Shown: piece by piece, positions 21,640 to 32,884 of the stretch | Layout: each line of letters begins with the position of its first letter | How positions within the stretch are numbered: the first letter of the stretch is position 1 | Assembly: GCA_037783415.1 (NCBI GenBank) | Contig: JAZGTN010000150.1 | Coordinates: 1,364,001 to 1,428,000 of the forward strand | Direction of reading: 5' to 3' | DNA: 64,000 nt | DNA from: Leptasterias polaris | Taxonomy: Eukaryota > Echinodermata > Asteroidea > Forcipulatida > Asteriidae | The notes under the pieces: generated by a model | Databases searched by the model: none | What the model saw: only the letters and a program-made list of their open reading frames with translations | What the model was told of the DNA's origin: nothing | Program-made: the position numbers and the translations under genes

Positions 21640-23665
21640 AGAGGTATTTGGTCTTAGTATCCAGGTATACTCTCTGGTTCGGGAAGTGGTGGAGGGGGCT
21701 GAGGAAGGTGGAGACGACGAGATCCGAGTCTTTGCGCAATTGATCCGACGGTCCCCATCCCGTCATAAACGAATCCTGTACCTGAATCTGCATGGTAATT
21801 ATTTTTCATTTATCAAGAAAATCGAAATATACAGCCAGGCGTACTCTTGCGTGAAATGCGGCTACGTGTCACACAGGGAGTTTAACCTCCGTCGTCACCA
21901 GCACTCGTGTCAGGCGAATGTGAAACACAGCTTCCCCGGTGGTGGTTATCGAGTTCCCGCAACCATCTTCGAAAAACTGGAAGACTTGGGGATTCACGTT
22001 GCAGAGGAGAACAGATTTTTCCCCTATAGAGCCAGTACCGGAACATTTGCAAGGCCGAGGAAAGGTAGCGTGGGAAAAACGCCATGAGCTTCTGAGCTGT
22101 AGCGTAGCCAGCAATGTCCCTGGATTAGAGGAGGCAAAGTGTTTTGTCACCGAAGGAAACTCTACCGAACTGGTGAAAAAGATGGTCAGCCATCTTCACA
22201 CAATTTCAAGTGCTGCCTACGACTTACTTAAAGAGAAGTACGCCCACGTCTTTCGAGCCCTTGACGAGCAATTGAACAATACAAATAGAGAACGGATGGA
22301 TGAGGACGGTCTGCCCGATAGAGATGCGGCAGGAGAGGGCGAACAGAAGCAGTGGAGACATCCTGCTGAGAAGGTGAAAAGTGCACTGGACTCTTACTTG
22401 AAGGAGCTTCCAGTTCTTGGTTTCAACTCGGGTAAGTATGACGTAAACTTAATGAACAAATATCTCTATGCGGAACTTCAAATGGTAGACCCATTAAAAT
22501 TCATTGTCAAGAGAACCAGTACTATATGGCGATTAAAACAGACATGCTAAAGTTTCTAGACATAACAAACTACCTCGCCCCAGGGTATAGCTACTCCAAG
22601 TTTCTAAGAGCATACAATGTTCACCAACAAAAAGGGTTTTTTCCGTACGAATGGCTAGATTGTTTAGGTAAGCTCGACGCAACTTCCCTACCTCCCCATG
22701 CCGATTTTTACAGTAAATTGAAAATTGGGAACATTTCTGAAGAAGAGTACAATTACTGCAAAGAGGTTTGGACCACTGAACAAATGCAAACAATGAGAGA
22801 CTTCCTAACATGGTACAATAATTTGGATGTGTTTCCATTCTTAGAAGCAGTCGCAAAAATGTTCGACTTTTACAAACAAAGAAGAATGGATATGTTCAAA
22901 TGTGCCATATCGGTACCCGGTCTGTCCTTACGTTATCTCTTTCTGACTGCCTGGTGAGACTTTCTTTTGGTGCATTTGTTAGGCGAAAGGCGGAAGAAAG
23001 TTTCAAACCTGAGCAGAGTAAGAAATGGGGGGTTAAAGCAACGGAATGGCTTGAGTGGGAAGCGCGACGTGTTGGGGTCAGTATAGAACATAAGTTTAAT
23101 GGGAAAGAACTTCGAATAGGGTCAACAAATATTCCTGTTGATGGTTTTTGCCGACAGACAAATACTGTGTACCAATTTCACGGGTGCAGGTGTTTCAATA
23201 ATATGACAGAATACTATGAAATAGGAAGTAGAACTAACGCTCAACTCCGAAATAACACTGATAAAATAGCCTCATATATAAGAAGTGAGGGGTACAATCT
23301 TGTTAAAATGAAGGAGTGTGAGTGGGAGACTAGAATAAAAACAAGCCAGATTTAGAAGCGTTTCTAAAGTCAGGCCGTCTCCCGCTCCATAGCAAAAAGT
23401 CACTGACACAGCGTCAAGTCATTGACTTCATCGCTGATGGGACATTATTTGGTCTAGTAGAGTGTGACATCCGTGTCCCTCCACAACTAAGAGAAACATT
23501 TGAGGAAATTACCCCAATTTTCAAGAACGTAGAAATCACCAAAGAGGACATAGGCGATCACATGCAAGCCTTTGCCGAAAGAGAGGGTGTTATGAACAGA
23601 CCCCGAAAAAGTCTGATAGGAAGTATGTTTGGTTCAAAAATAATGCTCACTACTCCTCTTTTACC
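21640..23665 (+). pseudogene. Remnant of family-B DNA polymerase (exonuclease part) with inserted endonuclease-like domain
   Basis: Broken frames in order: a segment with a Cys-x2-Cys...His finger (YSCVKCGYVSHREFNLRRHQ) and FPGGGY-x-P-x-x-FE; an exonuclease-like part with GFNSGKYDVNLMNKYLY (Exo II type) and WYNNLDVFPF (Exo III type); then a separate domain with NIPVDGFCRQTNTVYQFHG and ECEW, resembling a PD-(D/E)XK nuclease inserted in some selfish-element polymerases. The Exo I Asp-x-Glu motif is not seen: the frame breaks near 22040. The palm motifs are missing, both between 22957 and 22985 and after 23650. Breaks lie near 22040, 22530, 22957 and 23350. It is a dead copy of a self-replicating element whose exact group (Polinton-, virus- or plasmid-like) I cannot fix. 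Confidence 0.55.
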
Positions 23666-23818
23666 TTTTCTCCCCTCTTTTCCGTCTACTCCGCTATTGG
23701 AGTTTTTTCCACTTGCTTTTTATCTGTATACTATTTCTGGAATCCCTTTTGTATCCACTTATTTTGTATTTATAATATATTAATGATTCTTCATCTTTTT
23801 CCTAATTATCTGTGTGCA

Positions 23819-24210
23819 GGGTGGATGAACAGAGATTTTATGGATGGGCAGAGAAATGCTACCGCAGGCGCCCGGACGCTTCCTTGAACAAGATGGCAAT
23901 GCTGGTGCTTGATTCCATGACATCACACAAGGATGAGCACATCCGGAAGGTTTTTAAGGCAGAGCATGACACCATTCTTGGGGTCATTCCTGGCGAAGGG
24001 TCTTCACACGTTTACGGCGACAGGGAGGATGCCGGGAGCTACACATGCCGAGGCTTCATAAAGGCACAAATCATCAGGGGAGCTAAGGAAGAAGAATAAC
24101 AGTTATCCGACTCTGGTGACGTGGAGCGACTGCATGAGGAGATGGCCGCTCTGTTCTGCAGCGACAGTGACGACAGCAACTTTGAAGGCTTTGACTTGCA
24201 GAAACATCTC
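23819..24210 (+). pseudogene. pogo/jerky-type DDE_1 transposase fragment
   Basis: After an acceptor-like TGTGCAG the frame reads VDEQRFYGWAEKCYRRRPDA, then MAMLVLDSMTSHKDEHIRKV and TILGVIPGEG. Leu-Val-Leu-Asp-Ser-x2-x-His followed by Val-Ile-Pro-Gly is the second-Asp region of DDE_1 (Tigger/pogo/CENP-B-like) transposases. The frame then passes to a TAA at 24096-24099 and, after it, DSDDSNFEGFDL, a C-terminal acidic tail seen in this family. The segment between VIPG and the tail, including the third acidic residue, is deleted. Confidence 0.55.
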
Positions 24211-24299
24211 AAGCCAAACAAAACCACTAGCTCTTTTCAGAGCTACCACTGCTTGCAAACCCTAGCAATACACTTTCAACCAAGACAGATTTCTTTGGT

Positions 24300-25490
24300 G
24301 AGGAGCTCACATTAGTTGAAACGCAAAATACGCTTCAGCAGGCTCCAGTTGATCAAGCATTGTTTGTTGTCATGATGGAAAAGTGTTTGTCAAACATCAT
24401 CACTGTTATAGAAAGACAATACAAGAGGTATTTCGACTCAGAAATCACAGATGAACTTGGTCAACAAACCCAATTAGCTTCATGCCACAATGTTGATGCT
24501 GAGGAAATAATGGGTATGTTTAGCGCTGTCAAGGCTCATGCCCCCAAATGCTACACTCTGCCACTTGTTGTCTAGAATTCGAACTCAGAAGAATCAAATA
24601 GGCAAATACGAATATCTCGACAAACTGGAAGAAGACAAAATGGAAAAACTGATTAAGCTTTCAGTGTCTCTGGGAAAAGCAACGACAGATGAAGCGTAAA
24701 AAGTGCCACTAATTAAAAGAGGAACTGTCAAGGAGAATATGATGCAAAAAACATCCAAAAGAGAAAAAGTTGAAAAAATCTCGAAACAAGAGTTTCGAAG
24801 CTTCACAAGAATTTCTTGACTTGGATGATAGCGTTCAAGAGAATGTGCAAAACATCTTAACTGGGAAAACCGTGGGTTGTCGAATATATCATATTTGGTA
24901 TAACGAACATTCAGAAATAAAAACAATGTACGAGGGTAAAATTGAAAAACTAAAAGCAAAACGACTACATTCTGCAAACACTCTTGGTCGAGGACTTCTA
25001 ACCATCTCCTGATGACAAGACCTTTCTCATCATTCTCTGTCCAGTCCCACCCGTAGGTTATGTCAAAGCATACGGTAAGAAAAGATGTCTTCAGGTTTAA
25101 TACCTACATTGTGTAGCTTCCCTCTTTTGGAAGCGCTGGAGAAGGGAGTATCTCCCTTTGCTTCAAAAACAACAAATGTAGAGGTAGGTGACATAAGATG
25201 GAACCGTCCCTCAAACAAAGATAAAGGTGAATTTTGGTTCACTGATGTCCCTAATTTCAAGAAAGATCAACCGAGATGAAGAAGGAGTGATTAAAGAAGG
25301 GCTTAGCCAAAAAGGGGGAAAGGAGAAGCAAAAGAGGATAGTCAAGAAGAGAAGTATTTGAACCTGCAGCCTGTATTTCTTTATCCATGGAGCCTTTTGT
25401 CATTACTGCTGTAGAAACAACAGCTGTTGCTTTGAACAAACTTATTACTTATTACAGGAAACCAGTCACTTACATCATTGTGCATTAAAT
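24300..25490 (+). pseudogene. Degraded coding block, family not recognised
   Basis: Short frames broken by stops look protein-derived: EEIMGMFSAVKAHAPKCYTL (about 24500-24560), a Lys/Glu-rich run, GCRIYHIWYNEHSEIKTMYE (about 24880) and TTAVALNKLITYYRKPVTYI (about 25410-25470). They lie in order on + and in different frames, consistent with a decayed mobile-element gene. I cannot name the family. Confidence 0.3.
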
Positions 25491-25499
25491 CAGTGGTCA

Positions 25500-26690
25500 G
25501 TTTCTGAAACACAATGTACATTTTCTACATACTTGTAAACACTAAGTATGTGATGGATGATATTCCACTGCAGTTATCACCTGTGAATACTTTTGGAGGA
25601 ATTGATTGTACAAAGAAGGTTAATAACTGAAGCAATGACTGAAGCCCTTCCAAATATTTCAGGGAAAACAAATCTCCCCATAAAATTTCAAATTTGAGCT
25701 TTTTCATAAAAAGCAGGGCAGAAATTTTACAGGGACCACAGAACCCCCTTGCCCCCATGGCCCAGCTCGAGGCCTTGGTCCACCCCTAATACATTCCTGT
25801 AGATGTATAAAGGATTTTCTGAAAGAGGTTCTTTCTTCTCACTGCCTCTTCATTTAGTTAACAACCAGGTCTGAAAAAGCAATCCCATTGTCATAGTTAT
25901 TTTACAATGAGACATAAATTGGGCACCAGTTGCAATGTGATTTCACATGACAACCTGACTGGTAACCCAATCCTGCTGAGCATCATATTTCTGTGCTAAG
26001 CAGAATGTTTGTGCTGACCAGGCTGACTATGGCTGACTATGGAATTGACTATGGAATTGGGCCAGGCTGTTATTTTCTTTAGAAAACAGTAAGCACACTC
26101 ATCAGTACAGAGAGTACATTATGAGATGTAAATATACATGAAGTGTATATAGCAATTTGATATAAGAGAGTTCTTGACCCATTTTGCATCTAGACAAAAA
26201 TCAACTCTGAAAGAATTTGATTTTAAATCTTTAAATTTAGCACAATGATTTGTGTGCTTTTGTAACCTTCAACCAAGCTCAGTAATCCAGACAAAGTGAA
26301 CTTGGTTATCCTTGCTCTATCATCAACCAGGATTCATGTCTAATCTCTGATCATATGTGATTTTAAAAAGTCAATTTGGCTGTTGGATTTGCAGCTCACT
26401 GCTTGCATAATTAACAAGAGTGTAATTTTGTTTATATGTTCTGATCAAATGTTATATTGTTAAGTTAAATGCATTGGACCAACTTAGAGTGCCAATCAAG
26501 AACAGGGTTATCCTTGCTGTGTCATTATCCAGGATTCATCTTAAATATCAACAAGTTTTCTTAAACAATCCTTCCAAAATTCCTTGGGAAGGTATCTACT
26601 TGTTGACAATGAGTGCATTTGATCAAGTATAGCTGCGGTGTCTGTTGAAGATCTGCCTAGATGGACATCAATATTATCTGTCTCCAATCA
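25500..26690. other. Non-coding stretch with partial copies of a dispersed repeat
   Basis: No supported gene. Around 25910-26060 the strings AAATTGGGC, GCTGAGCA and GTGCTAAGCAGAATG resemble the MITE at 26.69 kb, so a decayed relative is likely. GGCTGACTATGG is repeated near 26028-26048. Confidence 0.4.
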
Positions 26691-26883
26691 GGGCCCAATT
26701 TCATAGAGCTGCTTAAGCAGAAAATATTGCTTAACAATTTGTTGCTTAGCAGAAATGAGCAGGATACCAGTCACAAATTATACATATGACATGGTAGTTT
26801 GCCTGATAACCTTATTCTGGTAAGCATAATTTTGTTGTGCTTAGCCACTTTTTGTGCTTAAGCAGCTCCATGAAATTGGGCCC
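26691..26883. mobile_element. 193-bp MITE with GGGCCCAATTTCAT ends
   Basis: GGGCCCAATTTCATAGAGCT followed by GCTTAAGCA on the left is mirrored on the right by TGCTTAAGCAGCTCC and ATGAAATTGGGCCC. The arms are about 29 bp with one mismatch. The interior also contains GCTTAGCA and its inverse. It has no coding content. Confidence 0.7.
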
Positions 26884-29440
26884 TGGTTGTAGAGATACTG
26901 TTTCCAAAAACTGCATCTGTAGTTTAATGGCTTTGGGGTGATACTTGTATGGAAACAGCAGTTTATTGTGAGTCAAAGTTCTTCAGTATGTCCACTTCTG
27001 ACTTGGAGTTCATCTGTTAGGAAATTGTAGTTGTGAAGGTTTCAGCAATATTCATTGGTTGGGCTGTAACTGTTTGACTGAAGCTGATGTTCTGATTTGA
27101 GAAGACTGCAGCTGTGACTGATAGTAGGAGAAGCTGTCTATGAATACTGCTCTGCTGATCATTGGACTGTACTTGTTTGTGGTCTCTTCTGAGCTTCAAA
27201 ATACAAATCGTGAGTTGTGAAGACATTGCATGGGAAGCTACGTTGGCAACACTGCATAGCGATACTGCAAATCCATGGATACTAAGTTGTAACACTTTCA
27301 AACCTGTCACAATTGGTACGGCTGACTCAGCTATACTTACTGCAACAGGTATCAAGCATCTAACTTTATTTTACAGTATGATTTGTTCATCGTAGGTTTT
27401 GATATGCAGTGATTTGTGGTGTTCTGGCAGTAGCTGATAGATGTAACTGAACATAGTGAGTGTCTCATCATGGAGGACCCTTCAAGGACTAACTCTTAGT
27501 CTTTCTTACTGCATACTCCAGTAAAGTGTTTTACATAGCACAGGATGCATCACCAGCTCATACAATAAAGTTCCTCAGTTCACAGTCACAGTGAGTGATG
27601 AGAAAAAACTCCTTCCTGATGCTTCAAAAACTCCTGCAGTTGATTGACATAATTGAGTTCTCTTGATGCATCAGACAGTTCATTGATGTTGAATCCTGGT
27701 CAGTATCCTCTTGATTAGTTCTTCATTATTGCTCACAGTAGTCTCTACAAGGAGTTCTTGTCTTGACCATAACAGAGAAATGACTCTCCAGATAATTGGA
27801 ATCTGCAATCTCAGTTGAGAAAGCTGTACTGAGGTTGTTGAGCAGTTGGTTCAGTCCAGTAAGTCACAACCAAATCCATCATACACACCATTTAATAATA
27901 CAGTGGCAGTAACTCACATCACTGCATGCAGAATTTCATTTTAATTTTTGCACCGCTCAAAATTGTCTTACGGAATTTTAACAGTGAGTATAACCTTTGT
28001 TCTTTTACTTGTTCATCTTTGCACATTTCAATTGTTCACTCAGAGATTTCAAAAACAATTTCTTCCTGGTTCTGATTGCAAGGATAACCTTTGTTTCTTT
28101 GTCGCTGCACTCACATTAAAAAAGCATATCTTTTGAAAAATGTCAGAGAATTATTGGGATTACCCTGGCGCCTGATTAAAAACTTAAATCTCACAGCAAA
28201 CTGAAGTTTTCAAAGTGGTTCATTCTTGTTTACAAAATAATATTTTTAGATGCAATTACGGGTCACATGAACAACTTCACTTCTTAATAATTCCATACCA
28301 CTCCAGTATTTCACAATTTCAGGAGGGTGACTGAAAGGCAATCCAACTCTTTTACTGTTTTGTTTGTCTCTTTACTTTCCTAGTTTTCTTTTTGTGCTAT
28401 CTGTGCAATGCCTTAACAAATAGTTTCATATAATATATGAATGCGTAATTTTTAAACATACAAATATTTTGTTTTGTGTTTAGCCAGTATGTTTAGCAAG
28501 GGCTTCATTTTAGTTTTAATTTGCCACTCGACCAAACAGAGTTCCATTTACTCCCCTCTCCTGCCACTTTCTCTGTGCACTGGTGTACGCACCTCTACAA
28601 TGAGACACCACACAGCCAAGGCATACACTGTGTGATTTGAATCATGAATAATGAAATGGGATTGCTTTATGAGCCAAAGGATTGCAGTAAGAATTCTACA
28701 TAATTATACAGAGGACATTAATCGCACATGAACATTTTAAAATTAACTGTAGATGAAAACATTTCAGTCATTGCTATACAGTGAAACAACCACTCTAGTG
28801 CACACAATTCATTCTACAAGCATCATAGCCATCAGACATGAAATAAAAGTTTTAAAACGTTTTGGCAAGTACGATTTAACTTTTGGTTTTGCTATCATTT
28901 TATTGGACTAATGTTTACTTCAGGTTGAATACATTTTGCTCTTAATATCGCGGTGTGTAACTGCACCTGATCATTTGCAAAGACAAAACCATGGATAAAG
29001 GATCACACAAAACAGGTTAAATTAATAGAGCTCTTGATTGTTCTCAATCCATATTGATATGCACATCATTGAAAAATTAAAGATCCATCTAAAATGTCAA
29101 AGCCCTAAAACAAGAACATTTTTCGGCCTCCCAGATTTTGGAAAATCGGCATACGCATTCCGTGCCCCGGTCGGTCTCCAAAGTGGAGCTACTAAAACAA
29201 TATCATTCGTTCATAATCATAGGCCCCCTAATGTTTTGGGGTTTTTTTTCACCAGAAAGATTAGAATTCACGGATTATTATTACACACATGCCTACCTTA
29301 CCAAATTTAGGCATAAATTTGAGACATCTTGTACCAAGCATACAACAATAAAATACATCATATTAGGTGTAGCAAACCCCTACAATCATTGTATGTGCCT
29401 TAACCTTAGTTAATATAAACCTTTTGGAGGGGATTTATAT
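26884..29440. other. Non-coding stretch
   Basis: Only short, compositionally ordinary open frames occur, with no conserved motif or consistent splice chain that I can see. Confidence 0.5.
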
Positions 29441-29449
29441 TTTTATCCC

Positions 29450-29762
29450 CCAATATGCTAAAGGCAGATAAGCTCCAAGTCCTGAAAGTAAAAGAGGATT
29501 CCTTCCTTAAAGAAAATGGAACTGATGATGTTGACAAAACAATTGGACAACATCCAGTCGCTCTGTCAACACGCTGTCCGTTGAAGTGAGAATGACACCG
29601 CTGTCCGTTGAAGTGAGAATGACACTGTGACTGTCAGGAGGGTACTTATGCCCTTCTGGGGGATCGTTTTCTGGCGGAGGAGTCTGATCAGTCAGACTCA
29701 GAGTTTAGTGAAGAGGAAGAGGAAGTACATGTAGCAGTACATGACAGCTGACATCCACGCCC
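29450..29762 (+). other. Acidic open segment before the minisatellite
   Basis: Frames encode a Lys/Glu-rich segment (ADKLQVLKVKEDSFLKENG) and then LLGDRFLAEESDQSDSEFSE followed by a Glu run. A 25-bp direct repeat with CTGTCCGTTGAAGTGAGAAT lies near 29575-29625. The acidic frame is the same frame as one of the open minisatellite frames, separated by a TGA at 29749. It could be a decayed exon. Confidence 0.3.
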
Positions 29763-30770
29763 ATCCAAAGACAGACTTTGTTGCTACGCTGTCGAAACCA
29801 GAGATGGGGAAACATCAACGGACGGTGGTGTAACAATTCAGTGTCCATCCCAAGACAGACTTTGTTGCTATGCTGTCGGAACCAGAGATGGGGAAACATC
29901 AACGGACGGTGGTGTAACAATTCAGTGTCCATCCCAAGACAGACTTTGTTGCTATGCTGTCGAAACCAGAGATGGGGAAACATCAATGGACGGTGGTGTA
30001 ACAATTCAGTGTCCATCCCAAGACAGACTTTGTTGCTATGCTGTCGGAACCAGAGATGGGGAAACATCAACGGACGGTGGTGTAACAATTCAGTGTCCAT
30101 CCCAAGACAGACTTTGTTACTACGCTGTCGAAACCAGAGATGGGGAAACATCAACGGACAGTGGTGTAACAATTCAGTGTCCATCCCAAGACAGACTTTG
30201 TTGCTATGCTGTCAAAACCAGAGATGGGGAAACATCAACGGACGGTGGTGTAACAATTCAGTGTCCATCCCAAGACAGACTTTGTTACTACGCTGTCGAA
30301 ACCAGAGATGGGGAAACATCAACGGACAGTGGTGTAACAATTCAGTGTCCATCCCAAGACAGACTTTGTTGCTATGCTGTCAAAACCAGAGATGGGGAAA
30401 CATCAACGGACGGTGGTGTACCAATTCAGTGTCCATCCAAAGACAGACTTTGTTACTATGCTGTCGAAACCAGAGATGGGGAAACATCAATGGACGGTGG
30501 TGTAACAATTCAGTGTCCATCCAAAGACAGACTTTGTTACTATGCTGTGGGAACCAGAGATGGGGAAACATCAACAGACGGTGGTGTAACAATTCAGTGT
30601 CCATCCCAAGACAGACTTTGTTACTATGCTGTCGGAACCAGAGATGGGGAAACATCAACAGACGGTGGTGTAACAATTCAGTGTCCATCCCAAGACAGAC
30701 TTTGTTACTATGCTGTCGAAACCAGAGATGGGGAAACATCAATGGACGGTGGTGTAACAATTCAGTGCTG
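29763..30770. repeat. 84-bp minisatellite, 12 copies
   Basis: The unit starts CCATCCCAAGACAGACTTTG and is 84 bp (28 codons), so frames open in one unit stay open in all. Two + frames and one - frame are open through most of the array. Units 5-6 (30098-30265) and 7-8 (30266-30433) form an identical-looking 168-bp higher-order pair, with the variants ACGGACAGT and GTCAAAACC. Variable sites are mostly non-synonymous in every frame, so protein selection is not evident. Confidence 0.9.
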
Positions 30771-31073
30771 TGGAAATCAACAAAATTGCTAAGGGCTCGT
30801 TAGTGCCAACCAGCCAGATTAGTGAAGTCACAACACTGGTATTCGGATGTAATATTTTTGTACACAGTGTACGAAAAAATTATTTAGCCAAATAAACAGG
30901 GCCTCTTCAGGGGCGTCCGACAGTTTTTCAGGCCGTCCAAAAAAAAATTGGGCGTCCAAAAGACGCCAGACGCATTGCTGGCTAATACCTTGCTTAGAGC
31001 AAAGATGCCATGGTTTTGGTTTTATTAAGAAGAGCATTGTTTATTTTTTTTTTAAATCACCCCAAATGTTTCC
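30771..31073. other. Non-coding stretch after the minisatellite
   Basis: GGGCGTCC and GGCGTCC are repeated near 30907-30960. No gene is seen. Confidence 0.4.
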
Positions 31074-31467
31074 AGATTGGACAACTCACAAAGATTGGAG
31101 GGGTCAACATCAGAGACAATGTCAACAAAGTAATGCACAGGTAATAAAAGCTCTCTATGTTATGATAAAAAAGGCATATCCTCAATAAGGTCCTGGGAGT
31201 GAGTGACATGTCCTACTTAACTGTAAGCTCTGAGATTTATCATTATTTTACATAAAGTTATTCAATGAATATATTATACCATTACAATACTATTTTTGTT
31301 ACCTGTATACTAAAATATTTAATATGTTGTAATCAGCACAAAGAGTTAACCCTTGTTTATTATCAACTAGGCTAATGACGAATGAGCTGATGTCACACAT
31401 GAATATGAAGGGGAAAGGTGGCAAGTTTGCCTTTGATGGGACTGCACTTTTCATTGCCGTCAAAGGT
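31074..31467 (+). CDS. Two exons of a DUF4806-like gene (partial)
   Basis: Exons about 31074-31139 and 31371-31466 join in phase 2 and read IGGVNIRDNVNKVMHRLMT, then NELMSHMNMKGKGGKFAFDG and LFIAVKG. 'GG-x-N-x-R/K-x2-V-x2-x-(M/L)-x-R-L-x-T/N-x-x-L', followed by an N-x-KGK-x-GK-x-AF block, resembles the C-terminal DUF4806 domain found beside transposon-derived genes in animals. No upstream or downstream exon is certain. The donor after the second exon (GGTAGT) suggests the gene once continued. Confidence 0.4.
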
Positions 31468-31699
31468 AGTTGCTTGTTAATACACATTTTTTACTTAAAT
31501 GCAAAGATAACAACCTTCGTATGAGCAATTGAACAAAAACAAACTCCACACAAGATAATGGAGTAATGGAATTAGAATTACCAAATTGAAGGACATCGAT
31601 TAATGTCTGCTATTAGAGGACCCATGCATGTGCTTAAAATGAATGCATGAAAATATGTGAAACTTGCACTCTCACTAAAAAATACCAAACTACATTAAA

Positions 31700-32351
31700 C
31701 ATAACATCTGGCTAGATGCCCCAATGAAAAACGCGCATACTCCATTTTATCATTCCGTAATAAAATGTTTTATGCACTGCAATGCACTTCCTGGTTTGCG
31801 CCCTCTGTTGTCTCTCACATGCATGGTTGTTACGTAACCATGAAATTGCTTCCCCAGGGATGCACAGTATCCCGAAGGTTTGCAAGGATTGGATTGGGTG
31901 GGTCCAATCAGGACCGATCATAACAATAACAACATGGCGAGCGGACACTGAAAGAAATTTGGATCACTTCTGTTACAGCTTTTAGTTGAACCGGATCATT
32001 GTGAGCTTAAGCCCCATTCACACGAGCGCTGCAAACGCGGGTCCCTGGTTATGGGCGCCGGCCGTCAGTCACCTTTACCCCGTGCGATTTTTGAGCGAGC
32101 ATTCACACGACACGCACACACACATAAACGTACGTCCCTCGTTTCGGTACTGCAGGGTCAAGGGTCATGCTTGTTTACTGATGTTTCACTGGTACCACGC
32201 GCAACGCCAATAAATTGTGCGCTCACACTCAGGATACCAATGATTTTCCCCCGCGTGGCATGCAGTTCCGCATTGACTCGAAAGCTACTCGTTGAATCTT
32301 CTTTTCCCGTCGCTGTTTTCTATATTTTTGGTTTAATTTTGTTGATAAATA
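31700..32351. other. Upstream region of the Myb/SANT exon
   Basis: Less AT-rich than its surroundings, with GCCCCATTCACACGAGCG near 32010 and ATTCACACGACACGCACACA near 32101, a repeated 'attcacacga' theme. It may be an element end or promoter. No gene is seen. Confidence 0.3.
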
Positions 32352-32715
32352 ATGGATTTAGAGTCAGCAATTCTTGCTCAGGTGCCCACTTCAAGTGAAC
32401 AGAGATCCATATCTCAGACGGACAAGGGTAAAAAGAGGCAAAAGAACGCGAAGCCACGCGCCAAGAAAACGACATGGACGTCCGATCAGACTATCAGTCT
32501 GATCAACATTGTCACCAGCGAGGAAATCACCAAGAAGTTGGAGGGAATGGTTCACAACCATAAAATATGGAAGGAGGTAGCCATCAAGATGGAGAACGCC
32601 TTCACACCCGAACAATGCCATGACAAGTGGTCGTACCTTCGAAGAAGGTATCGAGAAGTATTGAAGAATAACAACATGTCGGGACGGGGAGACAGACTTT
32701 CTTGTTCTTCGAACA
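32352..32715 (+). pseudogene. Myb/SANT-like DNA-binding exon, frameshifted
   Basis: The ATG at 32352 opens a frame with a basic stretch (KGKKRQKNAKPRAKKTTW) and a trihelix/Myb-SANT-like domain. Its Trp and hydrophobic spacing is seen in TTWTSDQTISLINIV, KIWKEVAIKMENAF and CHDKWSYLRRRYREVL. After NNMSG the written frame runs to a stop at 32727-32729. The +1 frame gives GTGRQTFLFFEQMDNMIG and a donor, the usual end of this domain, so one base appears lost near 32677. It probably supplied DNA binding for the element whose later exons follow. Confidence 0.5.
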
Positions 32716-32884
32716 AATGGACAACATGATAGGTTTGTTTTTGTTTTTATTTTGGTTGGTCATATTTAAATAAACAGAGATATAAAAATAATTTTAAAAA
32801 CGAATCTCTTCAAAAATTGCTAGTTGTGTTTCACTTCAACATGTTCGATATTTAATTTTCCACCCCTTGTTTTGTTGGTTAAAA

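Noticed and set aside
29778..30803. 341-codon plus-strand frame and overlapping 268-codon and minus-strand frames
   Set aside because: They are the 84-bp repeat read in three frames; a unit divisible by three keeps any stop-free frame open, and no frame shows synonymous bias.
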